Position numbers and translations under genes: made by a program. This document shows positions 1-8,056 of a stretch of 40,612 nt of DNA, one piece after another. Source of the stretch: Mesoaciditoga sp. (GTDB lineage Bacteria; Thermotogota; Thermotogae; Mesoaciditogales; Mesoaciditogaceae); assembly GCA_015491995.1 (NCBI GenBank), contig WGFY01000053.1, positions 1 to 40,612 of the forward strand, given 5' to 3'. The first letter of the stretch is position 1. Each line of letters opens with the position of its first letter. The notes under the pieces are model-generated. The model did not search any database, had not been told where the DNA came from, and was given only the letters and a program-made list of their open reading frames with translations.

Positions 1-95
1 ACACTGTTAATCCTAACAGCTGTTTTCTTATCTTTTGTTTTCCTGTGAAGAGCCATGAACTCTCTTATTTCTTCATCCGATAATTTTTTCTCCAT
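1..95 (-). mobile_element. IS630-type transposase, N-terminal fragment cut by window edge
   Basis: An open frame starts at an ATG at 95 and runs leftwards out of the window, so only about 31 residues are visible. It reads LSDEEIREFMALHRKTKDKK, which resembles the opening helix of the helix-turn-helix DNA-binding domain of IS630-family transposases (pattern L-[ST]-x-E-E-[LI]-x-E-L-x-x-L-H-R-K-T-K-D). This is a recognition by eye from a short stretch. The catalytic DDE part would lie outside the window, so whether the gene is intact cannot be seen. It abuts another transposase wreck, consistent with an insertion hotspot. Confidence 0.5.
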
Positions 96-169
96 GTTTA
101 TATCTTACCACAATATAACTTTTTTGAATTGGGTTTAGTATATATACAGTCTGTTCGAAAATTTAAAAC

Positions 170-450
170 TCATAAAGCGACCACCAACTTTTTATTTTTA
201 GCAAGGCCTTTGGAGATATTGGATAAGGCCACAAGATTATGAGTTAACAGCTTTAATCCAACAGCCTCTTTACAATGGCAATATGGAACGTAAACCAACG
301 AGTGTTTTTATCTTTGACATTTGATTTAGAAGAATCCGTTCTAGGATTAATGTCTATGACAGGAATGGCAGATGTACGATTAAGGATAAGATGACATATC
401 TCATTCGAATCGTATGCTTTATCTAACAGCACGTATCCACTTGTTTTCAA
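170..450 (-). pseudogene. IS4-type transposase remnant (C-terminal half)
   Basis: The minus strand encodes LLDKAYDSNEICHLI followed by VIDINPR, the pattern around the second catalytic Asp of IS4/DDE_Tnp_1 transposases (D-x-[AG]-Y-D-S-x-E ... I-x-x-N-P-R). The first frame ends at 253, but a second frame continues the homology-like text (KEAVGLKLLTHNLVALSN) to a stop at 170-172, so there is a frameshift near 255-290. The N-terminal and first catalytic Asp regions are absent: the Asp motif is joined almost directly to an IS end sequence at 471-501. This is an internally deleted, dead copy. Confidence 0.65.
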
Positions 451-470
451 TGACTCTTTTTTTCTTTCAG

Positions 471-501
471 ATTAATATCGTTACTTTCACGCACATTAGG
501 A
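471..501 (-). repeat. IS terminal repeat, copy 1
   Basis: On the minus strand the element end begins TCCTAATGTGCGTGAAAG at 501. The following roughly 60 bases (to about 437) are nearly identical to 17444-17503 on the plus strand, and the first 16 resemble both ends of the insertion at 2186-2513. It is therefore a shared terminal inverted repeat plus subterminal region of one IS family. No matching second end is visible near 120-170, so this copy is truncated. Confidence 0.65.
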
Positions 502-619
502 GTTTTTAACATTTTCAACTTCTTTATTTAATCATTCATGTTTGCATCTTTACAAAGGCAATGGTAAAATTTGTTTTGAACATATGATTAAAATCATCAA
601 TTGTTAGGAGGTACTGAGG

Positions 620-1648
620 ATGAAAAAAATAGCTGCAGTTTCAGGTAACTTAAAAAAATATCTCATATTTTATTCTTTAGCTGTACTTGGTGGTGGTTGG
701 ATCTTAGGTGTAGAATTTCATCATTTGGCATTTTCAAATAGATCTACGTTTAGCACTCTCATTACCATCATAGTTTTTATGATGATATACCCGATGATGG
801 TAAACCTCGATCTCGGTGAAATTCCAAGGATATTTAAGGATCCTAAGCCAGTTTTGTTGAGCTTAGTTTACAATTACGCTTTAAGTCCTGCAATCGCTTT
901 TCTTTTTGCTTTTCTTTTTATTCATAATGCGATGCTTTCTTTAGGATTTATGTTAGTTATGCTTATACCATGTGGCTCATCGAGTGTGGGTTACACGGGT
1001 CTTTCTGGTGGAAGTGTTGAAACAGCCACGGTTGCTCAAGCGATCAATTTCATTTTGATACCTGTGTTGATGCCTTTATATCTTACTTTTGTTATGCGAA
1101 GCAGCAATGTACCAATTCCAATGAACGCGATCATGAAATCGATCTTAATAGTTATAGTACTCCCCATGATTTTAGGATATTTAACAAGATTTTCAATAAT
1201 AAAAGTAAAGGGTAAAGTGGCTTTGAAAAAAATTCAACCTTTACTTGCTTTGATAACACTTTTGTCGTTACTTGCGATAGTCGGAATGATTTTCTTTATG
1301 AAAGGAGATGTTCTTCTTAAAAAATGGGATGTGCTTGTTACATTATCACTTTTGACTTTAGCATATTTGATATTAATTTTGCCACTTATAACATTTCTTG
1401 ACAAAAAATTTCATCTTTCTTACAAGGATCACATGGGAATAGTATATCTAAGTTCTAGCAAGAATAATGGTACAGCGATTGCAATTGCAACTATGGCATT
1501 TAATCCTCTTGTTGCTATACCAGCCGCGGTAATACCTTTATTTCAACTTATGATTCTTATAGCCTATATTCATTTAGAAAAGCCGATAAAACGTTACTTT
1601 GGATCTCAAAAAACAAAGAAAACAACCGTGGTAAAACCAGAAAAATAG
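620..1648 (+). CDS. BASS/ACR3-type membrane transporter (arsenite- or organic-anion-transporter-like)
   Basis: A 342-residue polytopic membrane protein with about ten hydrophobic segments. The order of segments, an MMIYPMMVNLDL stretch in the N-terminal third, a PCGSSSVGYT loop in the middle and a SSSKNNGTAIAIA helix in the last third match the bile acid:sodium symporter / arsenical resistance-3 superfamily, in which two inverted five-helix repeats cross over at such polar loops. Substrate cannot be decided: no ars genes (arsR, arsC) are adjacent. The start is clear, with AGGAGG eleven bases ahead of the ATG. A small palindrome (ATGAT-TAAA-ATCAT, 584-597) sits just upstream of the ribosome site and could be an operator. 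It is flanked on both sides by IS debris, so it may have been acquired. Confidence 0.7.
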   Translation: MKKIAAVSGNLKKYLIFYSLAVLGGGWILGVEFHHLAFSNRSTFSTLITIIVFMMIYPMMVNLDLGEIPRIFKDPKPVLLSLVYNYALSPAIAFLFAFLFIHNAMLSLGFMLVMLIPCGSSSVGYTGLSGGSVETATVAQAINFILIPVLMPLYLTFVMRSSNVPIPMNAIMKSILIVIVLPMILGYLTRFSIIKVKGKVALKKIQPLLALITLLSLLAIVGMIFFMKGDVLLKKWDVLVTLSLLTLAYLILILPLITFLDKKFHLSYKDHMGIVYLSSSKNNGTAIAIATMAFNPLVAIPAAVIPLFQLMILIAYIHLEKPIKRYFGSQKTKKTTVVKPEK

Positions 1649-1977
1649 AGTCTTTCAAAATGAAGGGTAAAAGTTATTTCACAAGTTCACATGACAGACA
1701 GGAAAGAGAAATAAGAAGCAAAATTTGAAAAGTGCATTCTGAGGCGAATGAAGAAAAAAACCTCCATGAGATGAGTTTCTCTCAACGAGAGAATCAAGAA
1801 GAAATGTTGAATTGTTTGACTTTGTCCCTATGTTCAGGATACTCGTTTAAACTTTCCTGGAGAGCCAATCAATTCAGAATGGCCTATTCTCTGAGCAAGA
1901 ATGATGTTGTCTAACATGAATAGGTCTATCATAGCAGAACGAACATTCACATAGTCAATGCCATAAACTTGTGACTT
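1649..1977. other. Intergenic stretch, decayed sequence
   Basis: No intact gene is visible. On the minus strand about 1835-1970 there is an uninterrupted stretch reading VYGIDYVNVRSAMIDLFMLD that could be the eroded 3' part of the transposase wreck to the right, but I cannot match it to a family. A plus-strand frame at 1732-1914 has no ribosome site and no family resemblance. Confidence 0.4.
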
Positions 1978-2819
1978 TATCCAATATGTTCGTTTCTATG
2001 ATTTAGAAAAGGTTCTCTATCCTCATTTGAATCGTATCCCTTATCCGCGCAAATGTTAGAAGAAGAAATTCCATTGAGATTTAACGACTTAGAGCAAAGG
2101 AATGAAATACTTTGTCAGAGGCATTGGCAGGAGTGATAATCGAATGAAGAAGTGCAGGGCCAGTAGAAAATATATGTTTTTTTATTCCTAACGTGCATGA
2201 AAGCAACGATTTGAACCAGTGTGAAAAGACAATCTTTGAAAAAGATTTTTACCGCTTCACAAGCGGCAAGGGAATTTTTTCGAAGCCTAACCAGAACTGA
2301 TTCACTCTTTTAACCATCTTACGATTCAAAAAACGAGGCACGCTCAGACACTCATCCATGAGTGCTTCGCTTTCTTAACAACCTCGTTGTTTTATGAACC
2401 TCCAGATGGAGAGCTCATAGGTTATGGCAGGGCTTCGAGAGGGTATAAAAAACGTTCATTGAGCAAGCTGTTTTACTCTCTGATTAAATTCTTAAACTTG
2501 ACGCACATTAAGAGTTTTTTTATCCAAAGAAATAAATAAAATCTGATTTGCCATCGTTAGATTTTGCTTTCATGCCCCAGGAAGCATCGTGGTCACGAGG
2601 AGGTTTTGGTTTTGAAAAGTTCTTAAGATTGTTCAAAGCAAAATTGGAAAAGACAGGATAAGAATTTACAAAGAGATTAGAAGTATCTATATTTAGCTTA
2701 TTTAAAGCATCCTTGCAAAGCTTCAAAAAGAGGTCATAGTCAAAGTAATGATGAACGAAACTGCTCAAAATAGCCAAAGAAAAAACGGATATGATTTTGA
2801 TACCAACGTGATGAGTCAA
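1978..2819 (-). pseudogene. IS5/IS4-type transposase, split by an insertion and frameshifted
   Basis: Reading leftwards from 2819, the first part (99 residues) ends with PPRDHDASWGMKAKS and DFIYFFG, the region around the first catalytic Asp (D-A-[ST]-W-G). The continuation IKKHIFSTG then SIITPANASDKVF resumes at about 2185, after a 328-bp insertion. After one more frameshift ICADKGYDSNEDREPF, the second Asp region, is read at about 2000-2065, ending at a stop at 1978-1980. Joining the two halves without the insertion reconstructs FFG-(Y)KKHIFSTG apart from one missing base. This is a dead DDE transposase that received a second element. Confidence 0.72.
2186..2513. mobile_element. 328-bp MITE-like insertion with terminal inverted repeats and 10-bp target duplication
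   Basis: The left end reads TCCTAACGTGCATGAA (2186-2201) and the reverse complement of the right end reads TCTTAATGTGCGTCAA (2498-2513), 12 of 16 identical. Both ends are flanked by the same ten bases, GTTTTTTTAT, at 2176-2185 and 2514-2523, a clean target-site duplication. The element sits exactly between two halves of a transposase gene. It contains no long frame; the best is a 38-codon minus-strand stretch beginning MDECLSVPRF. It is either a MITE or an internal-deletion derivative of the IS whose end is also seen at 471-501 and 17444. A 10-bp duplication fits IS4-superfamily transposases. Confidence 0.75.
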
Positions 2820-3270
2820 AACAGGATTAGACGTGAAGAACTCTATTATCTCTGGATAAGTGGGTCTTTACCGAATTTTGTGTATCTGTTTGATCTGTGA
2901 TAAAAAATTCATAAATAAGATTTAACCCTTCACACAACGATTGAGTACAAAATTCTTTCATTTTGTGGAATAATAGAGAATGTGGAAATCATGGATACTG
3001 TTCTTGAACACCACGAGAAATACGACGAGACAGGTATTACTTTAAAGGGTAAAGACTACGTTCCATAAGTTTTGAATGTATTTATGAGAGTCCTTGGGAT
3101 GTATCCCATAAGTACAAAGATCAAATTCAACGATGGGAAGAACCAGTGTCTTGATAAGAATTAGTGATGCTGGACTTCTTATTCCAGTGATTATGATTGG
3201 CAGTACGCTTGTAGATTTATCAAAAGATAAAAGCGTGTGAATTGTATCTGTTGTGACGTGAGAAGGTAAA
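2820..3270. other. Gene-free stretch with eroded coding remnants
   Basis: Short plus-strand pieces are visible, such as one starting MDTVLEHHEKYDETG near 2991 and RISDAGLLIPVIMIGSTLVD near 3162-3239, but stops and frame changes separate them and I cannot name the family. The last piece is hydrophobic and may be the final helix of a membrane protein once controlled by the adjacent LysR gene. No ribosome site or terminator stands out. Confidence 0.35.
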
Positions 3271-4161
3271 ATGATTAACATAAATGAAATTAAAGTTTTC
3301 CTTGAAGTAGTGAAAGCGGGAAGTATTACTGGAGCATCTAAAAATCTGTTCATAAGTCAGCCTGCCGTTTCTCAGCATATTAAAGCAATTGAGGAAAAAC
3401 TGAACACCAAACTCTTTGAAAGAGTTAATACTAAGTTATATCTCACTAACGATGGATTCGAAATTTACAAGGAGTTAGAAACGCTTTACCGAATCTTTGA
3501 AGAAACCATTGAAAAAATCGGAGCTGAGAACATACCAGCTAACAAGCTGATTAGCATAGGTGCGAGTAAAACCATTGGAAACTATCTTCTTCCTTCTCTG
3601 ATTAAAAGATATAAAGAAACTGAGAACGATGTCTACTTTTCTGTGAGAATTCAAAATACTTCTGAAATTGTTGAAAAAGTTTTGAGAGAAGAGATTCTCA
3701 TAGGTTTTGCGGAAGCGCCTGTATACCACAAATCGTTGAATATCGGGACAATCTGTAAAGATGAATTGAAAGTTGTATGCTCACCAAATAGTAAGATTTC
3801 AAAAAGATCAAAAGTAACAATTGAAGAACTGAAAGTACTTCCATTCATATCGAGGGAAAAAGGATCCGGTACCAGGGGAATAATTGAGAGCGTCCTTTCA
3901 AAATATAAATGTGTTCCTCTGAATGTTGTGGTGACAGCTTCAAGCAATGAGGCAATTAAAGAATTCGTAGCTAAAGGTTTAGGTGTATCGATACTTAGCA
4001 AATTTGCTGTTTCTGCTGATGAAAAATGTGGGCGCATAGTTTCAAAAATCATAGATGGTGTTGAAATCGAAAGGGATTTTTTTATGATCTGGAAAAAAGA
4101 AAAAACACTCTCGAATTTAGAAAATAGCTTTAAAGAGTTTGTCAAATCACTCAAATTTTAA
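3271..4161 (+). CDS. LysR-family transcriptional regulator
   Basis: A 296-residue protein of standard LysR length. Residues 1-60 are a winged helix-turn-helix with the family hallmark ASKNLFISQPAVSQHIKAIE followed by L-x-x-x-L-F-E-R. Residues 90-290 form the two-lobe effector-binding domain (region starting LISIGASKTIGNYLLPSLI, the usual I-G-A-S-x-T-I-x-x-Y-L-L-P form seen in CysB/CysL-like members). The effector is unknown. LysR regulators usually control a neighbour; here the upstream sequence is decayed and the downstream MFS gene is convergent, so its original target may be lost or elsewhere. The start is ATG at 3271 with a modest GAGAAGG ribosome site. Confidence 0.88.
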   Translation: MININEIKVFLEVVKAGSITGASKNLFISQPAVSQHIKAIEEKLNTKLFERVNTKLYLTNDGFEIYKELETLYRIFEETIEKIGAENIPANKLISIGASKTIGNYLLPSLIKRYKETENDVYFSVRIQNTSEIVEKVLREEILIGFAEAPVYHKSLNIGTICKDELKVVCSPNSKISKRSKVTIEELKVLPFISREKGSGTRGIIESVLSKYKCVPLNVVVTASSNEAIKEFVAKGLGVSILSKFAVSADEKCGRIVSKIIDGVEIERDFFMIWKKEKTLSNLENSFKEFVKSLKF

Positions 4162-4504
4162 TGCTTTTAATGGACTTCTTGATCTTAACGTTATTCCGGA
4201 CTTGATCCGACTATATCTCGTAAAAAATTACATGACCACTTGCAAAACAAAAAAACTTGGGTTTTAAAATAAGTTAAGTATTCACGTTGTGCGTGAAGAT
4301 TAAAAAAGCAATAAATATGTAAAGCGAATCGTTCGAAAAGCCTATAAAGATTGAAAAAAGATAAACTCATTAAGTGAATTTGATTTGAACAAAATAATCC
4401 ACAAAAATGTTCATAACGTGAATGCTATCTTGCCTGTTTTGAGAACAACGAATTTAATTAGTGAAGAAGTGGATCAAAAACACCTTGGCTTTTTACAATC
4501 TCCT
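4162..4504. other. Intergenic stretch between convergent genes
   Basis: No gene is supported. The plus strand has a short open piece near 4190-4268 (GLDPTISRKKLHDHL) and, at about 4282-4300, a GTTGTGCGTGAAGATTAA run that faintly resembles the IS end at 471-501. A 67-codon frame at 4385 has no ribosome site. I read this as further mobile-element debris without being able to prove it. Confidence 0.3.
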
Positions 4505-5797
4505 TCAACCTATTTGAGTACCAGAAGTCTCATGTCCAACGAAAAACATCCAAAGCGCACTGATCAACAACATTATACCAAACCCTGAAATTGCGGTAGA
4601 AGTCAAACCAATTTCCATCATTTGTGCAATATAAAAAGGTGCTAACATTCCAGCAATTCTTGCCATCGCTCCAGATGAGCCGTTTGCACTTCCACGAAAT
4701 CTTGTTGGATAAAGCTCAGGTGTGTAAGCGTAAAGACTCCCCCAAGCACTCATACAGAAAAACGTCATGGTAATTCCATATATCAAAAGCCAAATATTAC
4801 TTCTTGAAAACGCAAAAAGTATGGAAAATATCGCGGTACCGATCAAAGAGTAGAACAACGTCTTCTTTCTTCCTAATTTTTCTACAAGATAAGCTCCTGT
4901 AAAATAACCCGGAAGTTGTGCGATCATCATAACGAACAAAAAGAAAAAGGAAGAAGTTAGGGATGTTCCGGCCATCTTGTTTATCATTTTCGGCATCCAT
5001 ATGAAAAAGCCATAATATGAAAAGGAAAGTGAAAACCACAAAAACCAAATCATAAAGGTGGTTGAAATATATTGACTTTCAAAAAGACCCAAAAAAGGAA
5101 TATGTTTGCTTTTATCAACACGGAACGTGATGTCACTCGGAATTTCAACAGAAAACCTACGAAAAAATTTTTGAAGGGAACGAAACTTTTTCTTTTGCAC
5201 CATATAACGAGGCGTTTCTGGAATAGTGGAAAGTGGAATGAGAAACAGTAAAGTGAGAAGAAAAGAAAAATAATCAATATGCCAATCTAAATTCCCTGCT
5301 GTAACTGCCATTATGCCTATTGCTATCGAACCAAATGCCCAACTCGATTCAAGGAGAACAAGATATTTTCCACGTTTTTTTGAAGACGTGAATTCAGCAA
5401 CTATTGCATTTACAACGGGTAAAAGTCCTCCCATACCGAAACCAGCAAGTATTCTAAAAAGTATGAGCGTTGAGTAATTCACATCGATTGCTGTGAGTGA
5501 AGTGAAAATTACCGTAAGTAATAGCGTGAAGATGGCTATTTTCTTTCTTCCCCAAACATCGGCCATGTAACCGGATAAAAATGCACCTACAAGCATTCCT
5601 ATAAATGTCGAAGAAGCGATCCAAGAGCCCATGTACATACTTAAAGAGTATGTCTTAACTATTGAAGGCAAAGTGAAACCTATTACCATAACACCAGCCG
5701 CTACAGTTCCCCATGCAAGACCACCGGTTAACAAAATGGTTCTTTGAATTTTATAAGGCACGAATTTCTCCACAAATTCATCGATCGTGTATTCCAA
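4505..5797 (-). CDS. MFS transporter (sugar/organic-acid porter type)
   Basis: About 430 residues with twelve hydrophobic segments. Loop 2-3 carries GYMADVWGRKK, and the second half repeats it as EKLGRKK, the signature of the major facilitator superfamily. RILAGFGMGGLLPV in helix 4 and PETPRYM after helix 6 resemble the NiaP/benzoate and sugar-porter group, so a proton-coupled metabolite importer is likely; the substrate is unknown. The start chosen is TTG at 5797 because GGAGGTG lies eight bases upstream; longer frames extend through the promoter. A good sigma-70 type promoter (5817-5845) lies immediately upstream, and the gene is divergent from the sulfur cluster, sharing its control region. 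Confidence 0.85.
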   Translation of the reverse strand: MEYTIDEFVEKFVPYKIQRTILLTGGLAWGTVAAGVMVIGFTLPSIVKTYSLSMYMGSWIASSTFIGMLVGAFLSGYMADVWGRKKIAIFTLLLTVIFTSLTAIDVNYSTLILFRILAGFGMGGLLPVVNAIVAEFTSSKKRGKYLVLLESSWAFGSIAIGIMAVTAGNLDWHIDYFSFLLTLLFLIPLSTIPETPRYMVQKKKFRSLQKFFRRFSVEIPSDITFRVDKSKHIPFLGLFESQYISTTFMIWFLWFSLSFSYYGFFIWMPKMINKMAGTSLTSSFFFLFVMMIAQLPGYFTGAYLVEKLGRKKTLFYSLIGTAIFSILFAFSRSNIWLLIYGITMTFFCMSAWGSLYAYTPELYPTRFRGSANGSSGAMARIAGMLAPFYIAQMMEIGLTSTAISGFGIMLLISALWMFFVGHETSGTQIG

Positions 5798-5816
5798 TCT
5801 TATCACCTCCAAGCAA

Positions 5817-5845
5817 ATTTTAACACATGTATATTCACATGTCAA
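5817..5845 (-). promoter_or_regulatory. Promoter of the MFS gene
   Basis: On the minus strand TTGACA (5840-5845), a 17-base spacer and TAAAAT (5817-5822). The spacer contains CACATGT twice with a 12-bp period (5824-5830 and 5836-5842), each holding the palindrome ACATGT, which could be an operator. Confidence 0.6.
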
Positions 5846-5871
5846 CACAAATTAATCTCACTTTGAATATC

Positions 5872-5886
5872 ATAAGTGCAACTTAT
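5872..5886. promoter_or_regulatory. Perfect palindrome ATAAGT-GCA-ACTTAT
   Basis: A 6-3-6 perfect inverted repeat lies in the divergent control region, 22 bases ahead of the -35 box of the plus-strand sulfur cluster. Position suits an activator or a dual repressor site. The binding protein is unknown. Confidence 0.4.
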
Positions 5887-5907
5887 AATCCCATAAAATA
5901 TATGTAT

Positions 5908-5936
5908 TTGACACATTAATAGAATGATGTTATCTT
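5908..5936 (+). promoter_or_regulatory. Promoter of the sulfur-handling cluster
   Basis: TTGACA (5908-5913), a 17-base spacer and TATCTT (5931-5936), giving a start near 5943 and a leader of about 37 bases before the ATG at 5980. Confidence 0.6.
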
Positions 5937-5979
5937 GTTCTCAAGTTCCATCATTAGTTTTACACAGGGGGAGAGTTTA

Positions 5980-6312
5980 ATGCTTAAAGTGTTATTTCAT
6001 GTGGACGAGGAAGTAATGTGGAATTTGGCATTGAAAAATGTTCAAAATTTCGTTGATGAAATTGCTGATGGAAATATGATTTTTATTGAAGTGGTTGCAA
6101 ACGGCGATGCTATAAACGCTTATATTAATATAAATGAACAAAGAAAGATTGAGAAATTACGGGGAAAAGTTAGATTTGTGGCGTGCAAAAAATCTCTCAG
6201 AACCAATGGTATTTCTGAAAACATGTTGCCGTATTTTGTTGAAATAGTTCCTTCTGGTGTGGTTGAGATAGCAAAGCGAGAAGAAGAAGGATACAGATAT
6301 ATAAAACCTTAA
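5980..6312 (+). CDS. DsrE/DsrF-like family protein 1
   Basis: A 110-residue single-domain protein. MLKVLFHVDEE at the start, an alternating strand-helix pattern with IFIEVVANGDAIN in the middle and VACKKSLRTNGIS near residue 70 match the small DsrE-like group whose hallmark is A-C-x-N-S-L; the Cys is the candidate sulfur carrier. Family members bind or transfer persulfide sulfur in the cytoplasm. Start at the ATG at 5980, preceded by GGGGGAGAG; an in-frame upstream start has no ribosome site and would overlap the promoter. It leads a run of sulfur-related genes and is followed after 14 bases by a TauE/SafE exporter, a pairing that suggests sulfur-anion detoxification. Confidence 0.75.
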   Translation: MLKVLFHVDEEVMWNLALKNVQNFVDEIADGNMIFIEVVANGDAINAYININEQRKIEKLRGKVRFVACKKSLRTNGISENMLPYFVEIVPSGVVEIAKREEEGYRYIKP

Positions 6313-6326
6313 AAGGAAGCGAGTTT

Positions 6327-7106
6327 ATGGGATTTTTAAATGTTCTTTATGGTACACCAATTGGCCTTGTGTTAGGGCTAATGGGTGACGGAGGATCGAT
6401 AGTGACCATACCTGTGCTTGTGTATCTTGTCGGAATGAATATTCATTCTGCCATAGGAACTGGATTGGTGATTGTGGGATCAACGGCATTAATGGGCGTG
6501 ATTGAGTATTTACGTGAGAGATTTGTTGAATGGCGTGTAACTCTTATTTTCGTTATTTTTGGTATCCTCACGAACTTTTTAGGATCACATTTTAACATGC
6601 TTATGCCGAGAAAAGCTCTTTTGTACACTTTCGCGGCAACGATGGTACTTATAGGTGTTATGATGCTAAAACGTTCTAAGAAAAATGATGATGATCACTC
6701 AAAGATCTCTGACTACAGCAAAATAAAAAAATGGTCCCTTCTGATCATAACAGCGTCCGTGGTAGGTTTCATGACAGGTTTTTTAGGTGTTGGAGGAGGA
6801 TTTTTAGTGGTTTCTTCCTTAGCACTTATTTTAGGGTTGCCCATGAAACACGCCATTGCAACGAGTCTTTCAATAATAACTTTCAATTGTTTGTGGGGCA
6901 TTTTGGCAAGGGTTTTCACAAATGTTACCATATAATTCAGCCCTGTTCTATGGATTTTGATCGGTACGGCAATTGGAATAACAGTAGGAAGAATCATCGC
7001 AATACACATGAACAACAAATCGTTAAGAAAGGCATTCGCATTCTTCATTCTCTCAATAGCGGTTTATATGTTCTTGAGAACAATTGGTTTTATTTCTGTG
7101 GTTTGA
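6327..7106 (+). pseudogene. TauE/SafE sulfite/sulfur-anion exporter 1, interrupted by one in-frame stop
   Basis: Residues 1-202 encode the first six or so helices of a TauE/SafE transporter, with the duplicated glycine motifs GLMGDGGSIVTIPVLVYL near the start and GFLGVGGGFLVV after the central loop. A TAA at 6933-6935 then interrupts, but the same frame continues without another stop to a TGA at 7104-7106 with SPVLWILIGTAIG and IAVYMFLRTIG, aligning with the end of the intact paralogue at 11559-12332. So the lesion is a single nonsense codon, recent or a sequencing error. Start ATG behind AAGGAAG. The product if made would export sulfite or an organosulfonate-derived anion across the inner membrane. 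Confidence 0.8.
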
Positions 7107-7141
7107 AAGTTTGGAATCCACTAAAGAAAGGAGGCTCTATT

Positions 7142-7735
7142 TTGAAAAGCATATTTTTTGAAAGTGAGGATGGATTGAAAATCGAAGGAGGTGTATTTGA
7201 AGGGGGAAAACATTGGGTTATTCTTGCCCACGGAAAAGCATTTGATATGAACAGTTGGCATGATTTTGCTACATACCTTCAGGAAAGCGGCTTCACAGTC
7301 ATGACTTTTAACTTTAGAGGTTATGGAAGCTCTGAAGCCAGAGATCATCGTTATGAATTGGATGTCATTGGTGCCATTAGGTATGCGTCAAAACATGCCG
7401 AAAAAATATCCCTAATAGGGGCAAGCATGGGAGGCACAGCAGCGCTAAGAGCTCTTGAGATTTATGATAGAGCAATCGATGGAGTGGAACTTTTGTCACC
7501 AGCTGGTTTTCCCCGTAATTTTTCAACACTTAAGTCCAAAACGAAAAAAGCGGCTGTTTTTTACACCAAAGGTGATTTTGCATTTGATTCATCTGAGGTT
7601 GTCGCATCACATCTTCCTTTTCCAACGGAAGAAAAAGTATTTGAAGGAAGTTCTCATGCTCAAAATATGTTGGCAGATCCGATAATTTCCAAGACCTTGA
7701 AAGAAGAAACTGTTGAATTTCTTTTATCAATATGA
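7142..7735 (+). CDS. Alpha/beta hydrolase (dienelactone-hydrolase/esterase-like)
   Basis: A 197-residue minimal alpha/beta hydrolase. The oxyanion strand ends LAHGKAFDMNSW, the nucleophile elbow is G-A-S-M-G-G (Ser near residue 93 of the G-x-S-x-G motif), and the catalytic His lies in EGSSHAQNM near the C-terminus; the acid is probably one of the Asp in KGDFAFDS. No lid domain or signal peptide is present, so it is cytoplasmic. The start is TTG at 7142 behind AAGGAGG; longer frames run back into the exporter gene in another frame and are not real. Substrate unknown; the sulfur context suggests thioester or related chemistry, but that is inference. Confidence 0.8.
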   Translation: MKSIFFESEDGLKIEGGVFEGGKHWVILAHGKAFDMNSWHDFATYLQESGFTVMTFNFRGYGSSEARDHRYELDVIGAIRYASKHAEKISLIGASMGGTAALRALEIYDRAIDGVELLSPAGFPRNFSTLKSKTKKAAVFYTKGDFAFDSSEVVASHLPFPTEEKVFEGSSHAQNMLADPIISKTLKEETVEFLLSI

Positions 7736-7748
7736 AGGAGGCGTACCC

Positions 7749-8041
7749 TCGAAAGCATTAAGAGAAGCATCTGATATTTACAGGACATCGAAAAAGATGG
7801 AAAAATCGACGCTCGTGCGCAAATATTTGATGAAATGGAAGGCGAAATCCGTGAATTTTTTGATATCAAAATGATGCAACTTGTTGGTACATGGATTGTT
7901 AGCATAAATGCAGACAATTTAATATGAGAGCTCGGAATAGCGGTTGCAAAAGGTTTAAATGTTAAAGATATCTCGGAATTTTCCGATCAACATCCAATAT
8001 TATTTGAAGGCATATCCAAAGCCGCAAGAAATATTTTGTAA
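7749..8041 (+). pseudogene. Decayed unknown gene, about 98 codons
   Basis: A strong GAAGGAGG (7734-7741) precedes a reading frame KALREASDIYR whose expected start codon reads TCG. The frame then shifts at about 7785 into DIEKDGKIDARAQIFDEM, hits a TGA at 7925-7927, and continues ELGIAVAKGLNVKDISEF to a TAA at 8039-8041. Reassembled, the product is a small acidic helical protein of no family I recognise. Three independent lesions mean it is dead. Its place between the hydrolase and the ferredoxin, with good ribosome sites at both ends, suggests it was once part of the same operon. Confidence 0.6.
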
Positions 8042-8056
8042 AAGGAGGAAAGCAAA

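Noticed and set aside
1732-1914. A 60-codon plus-strand frame
   Set aside because: No ribosome site, no recognisable motif, and it lies in IS debris.
3042-3353. A 103-codon minus-strand frame overlapping the LysR gene start
   Set aside because: It is antisense to the LysR helix-turn-helix and has no family resemblance.
6731-7735. A 334-codon frame spanning the exporter and the hydrolase
   Set aside because: Its first 137 codons are an out-of-frame reading of the TauE/SafE gene; the hydrolase starts at 7142 behind a strong ribosome site.
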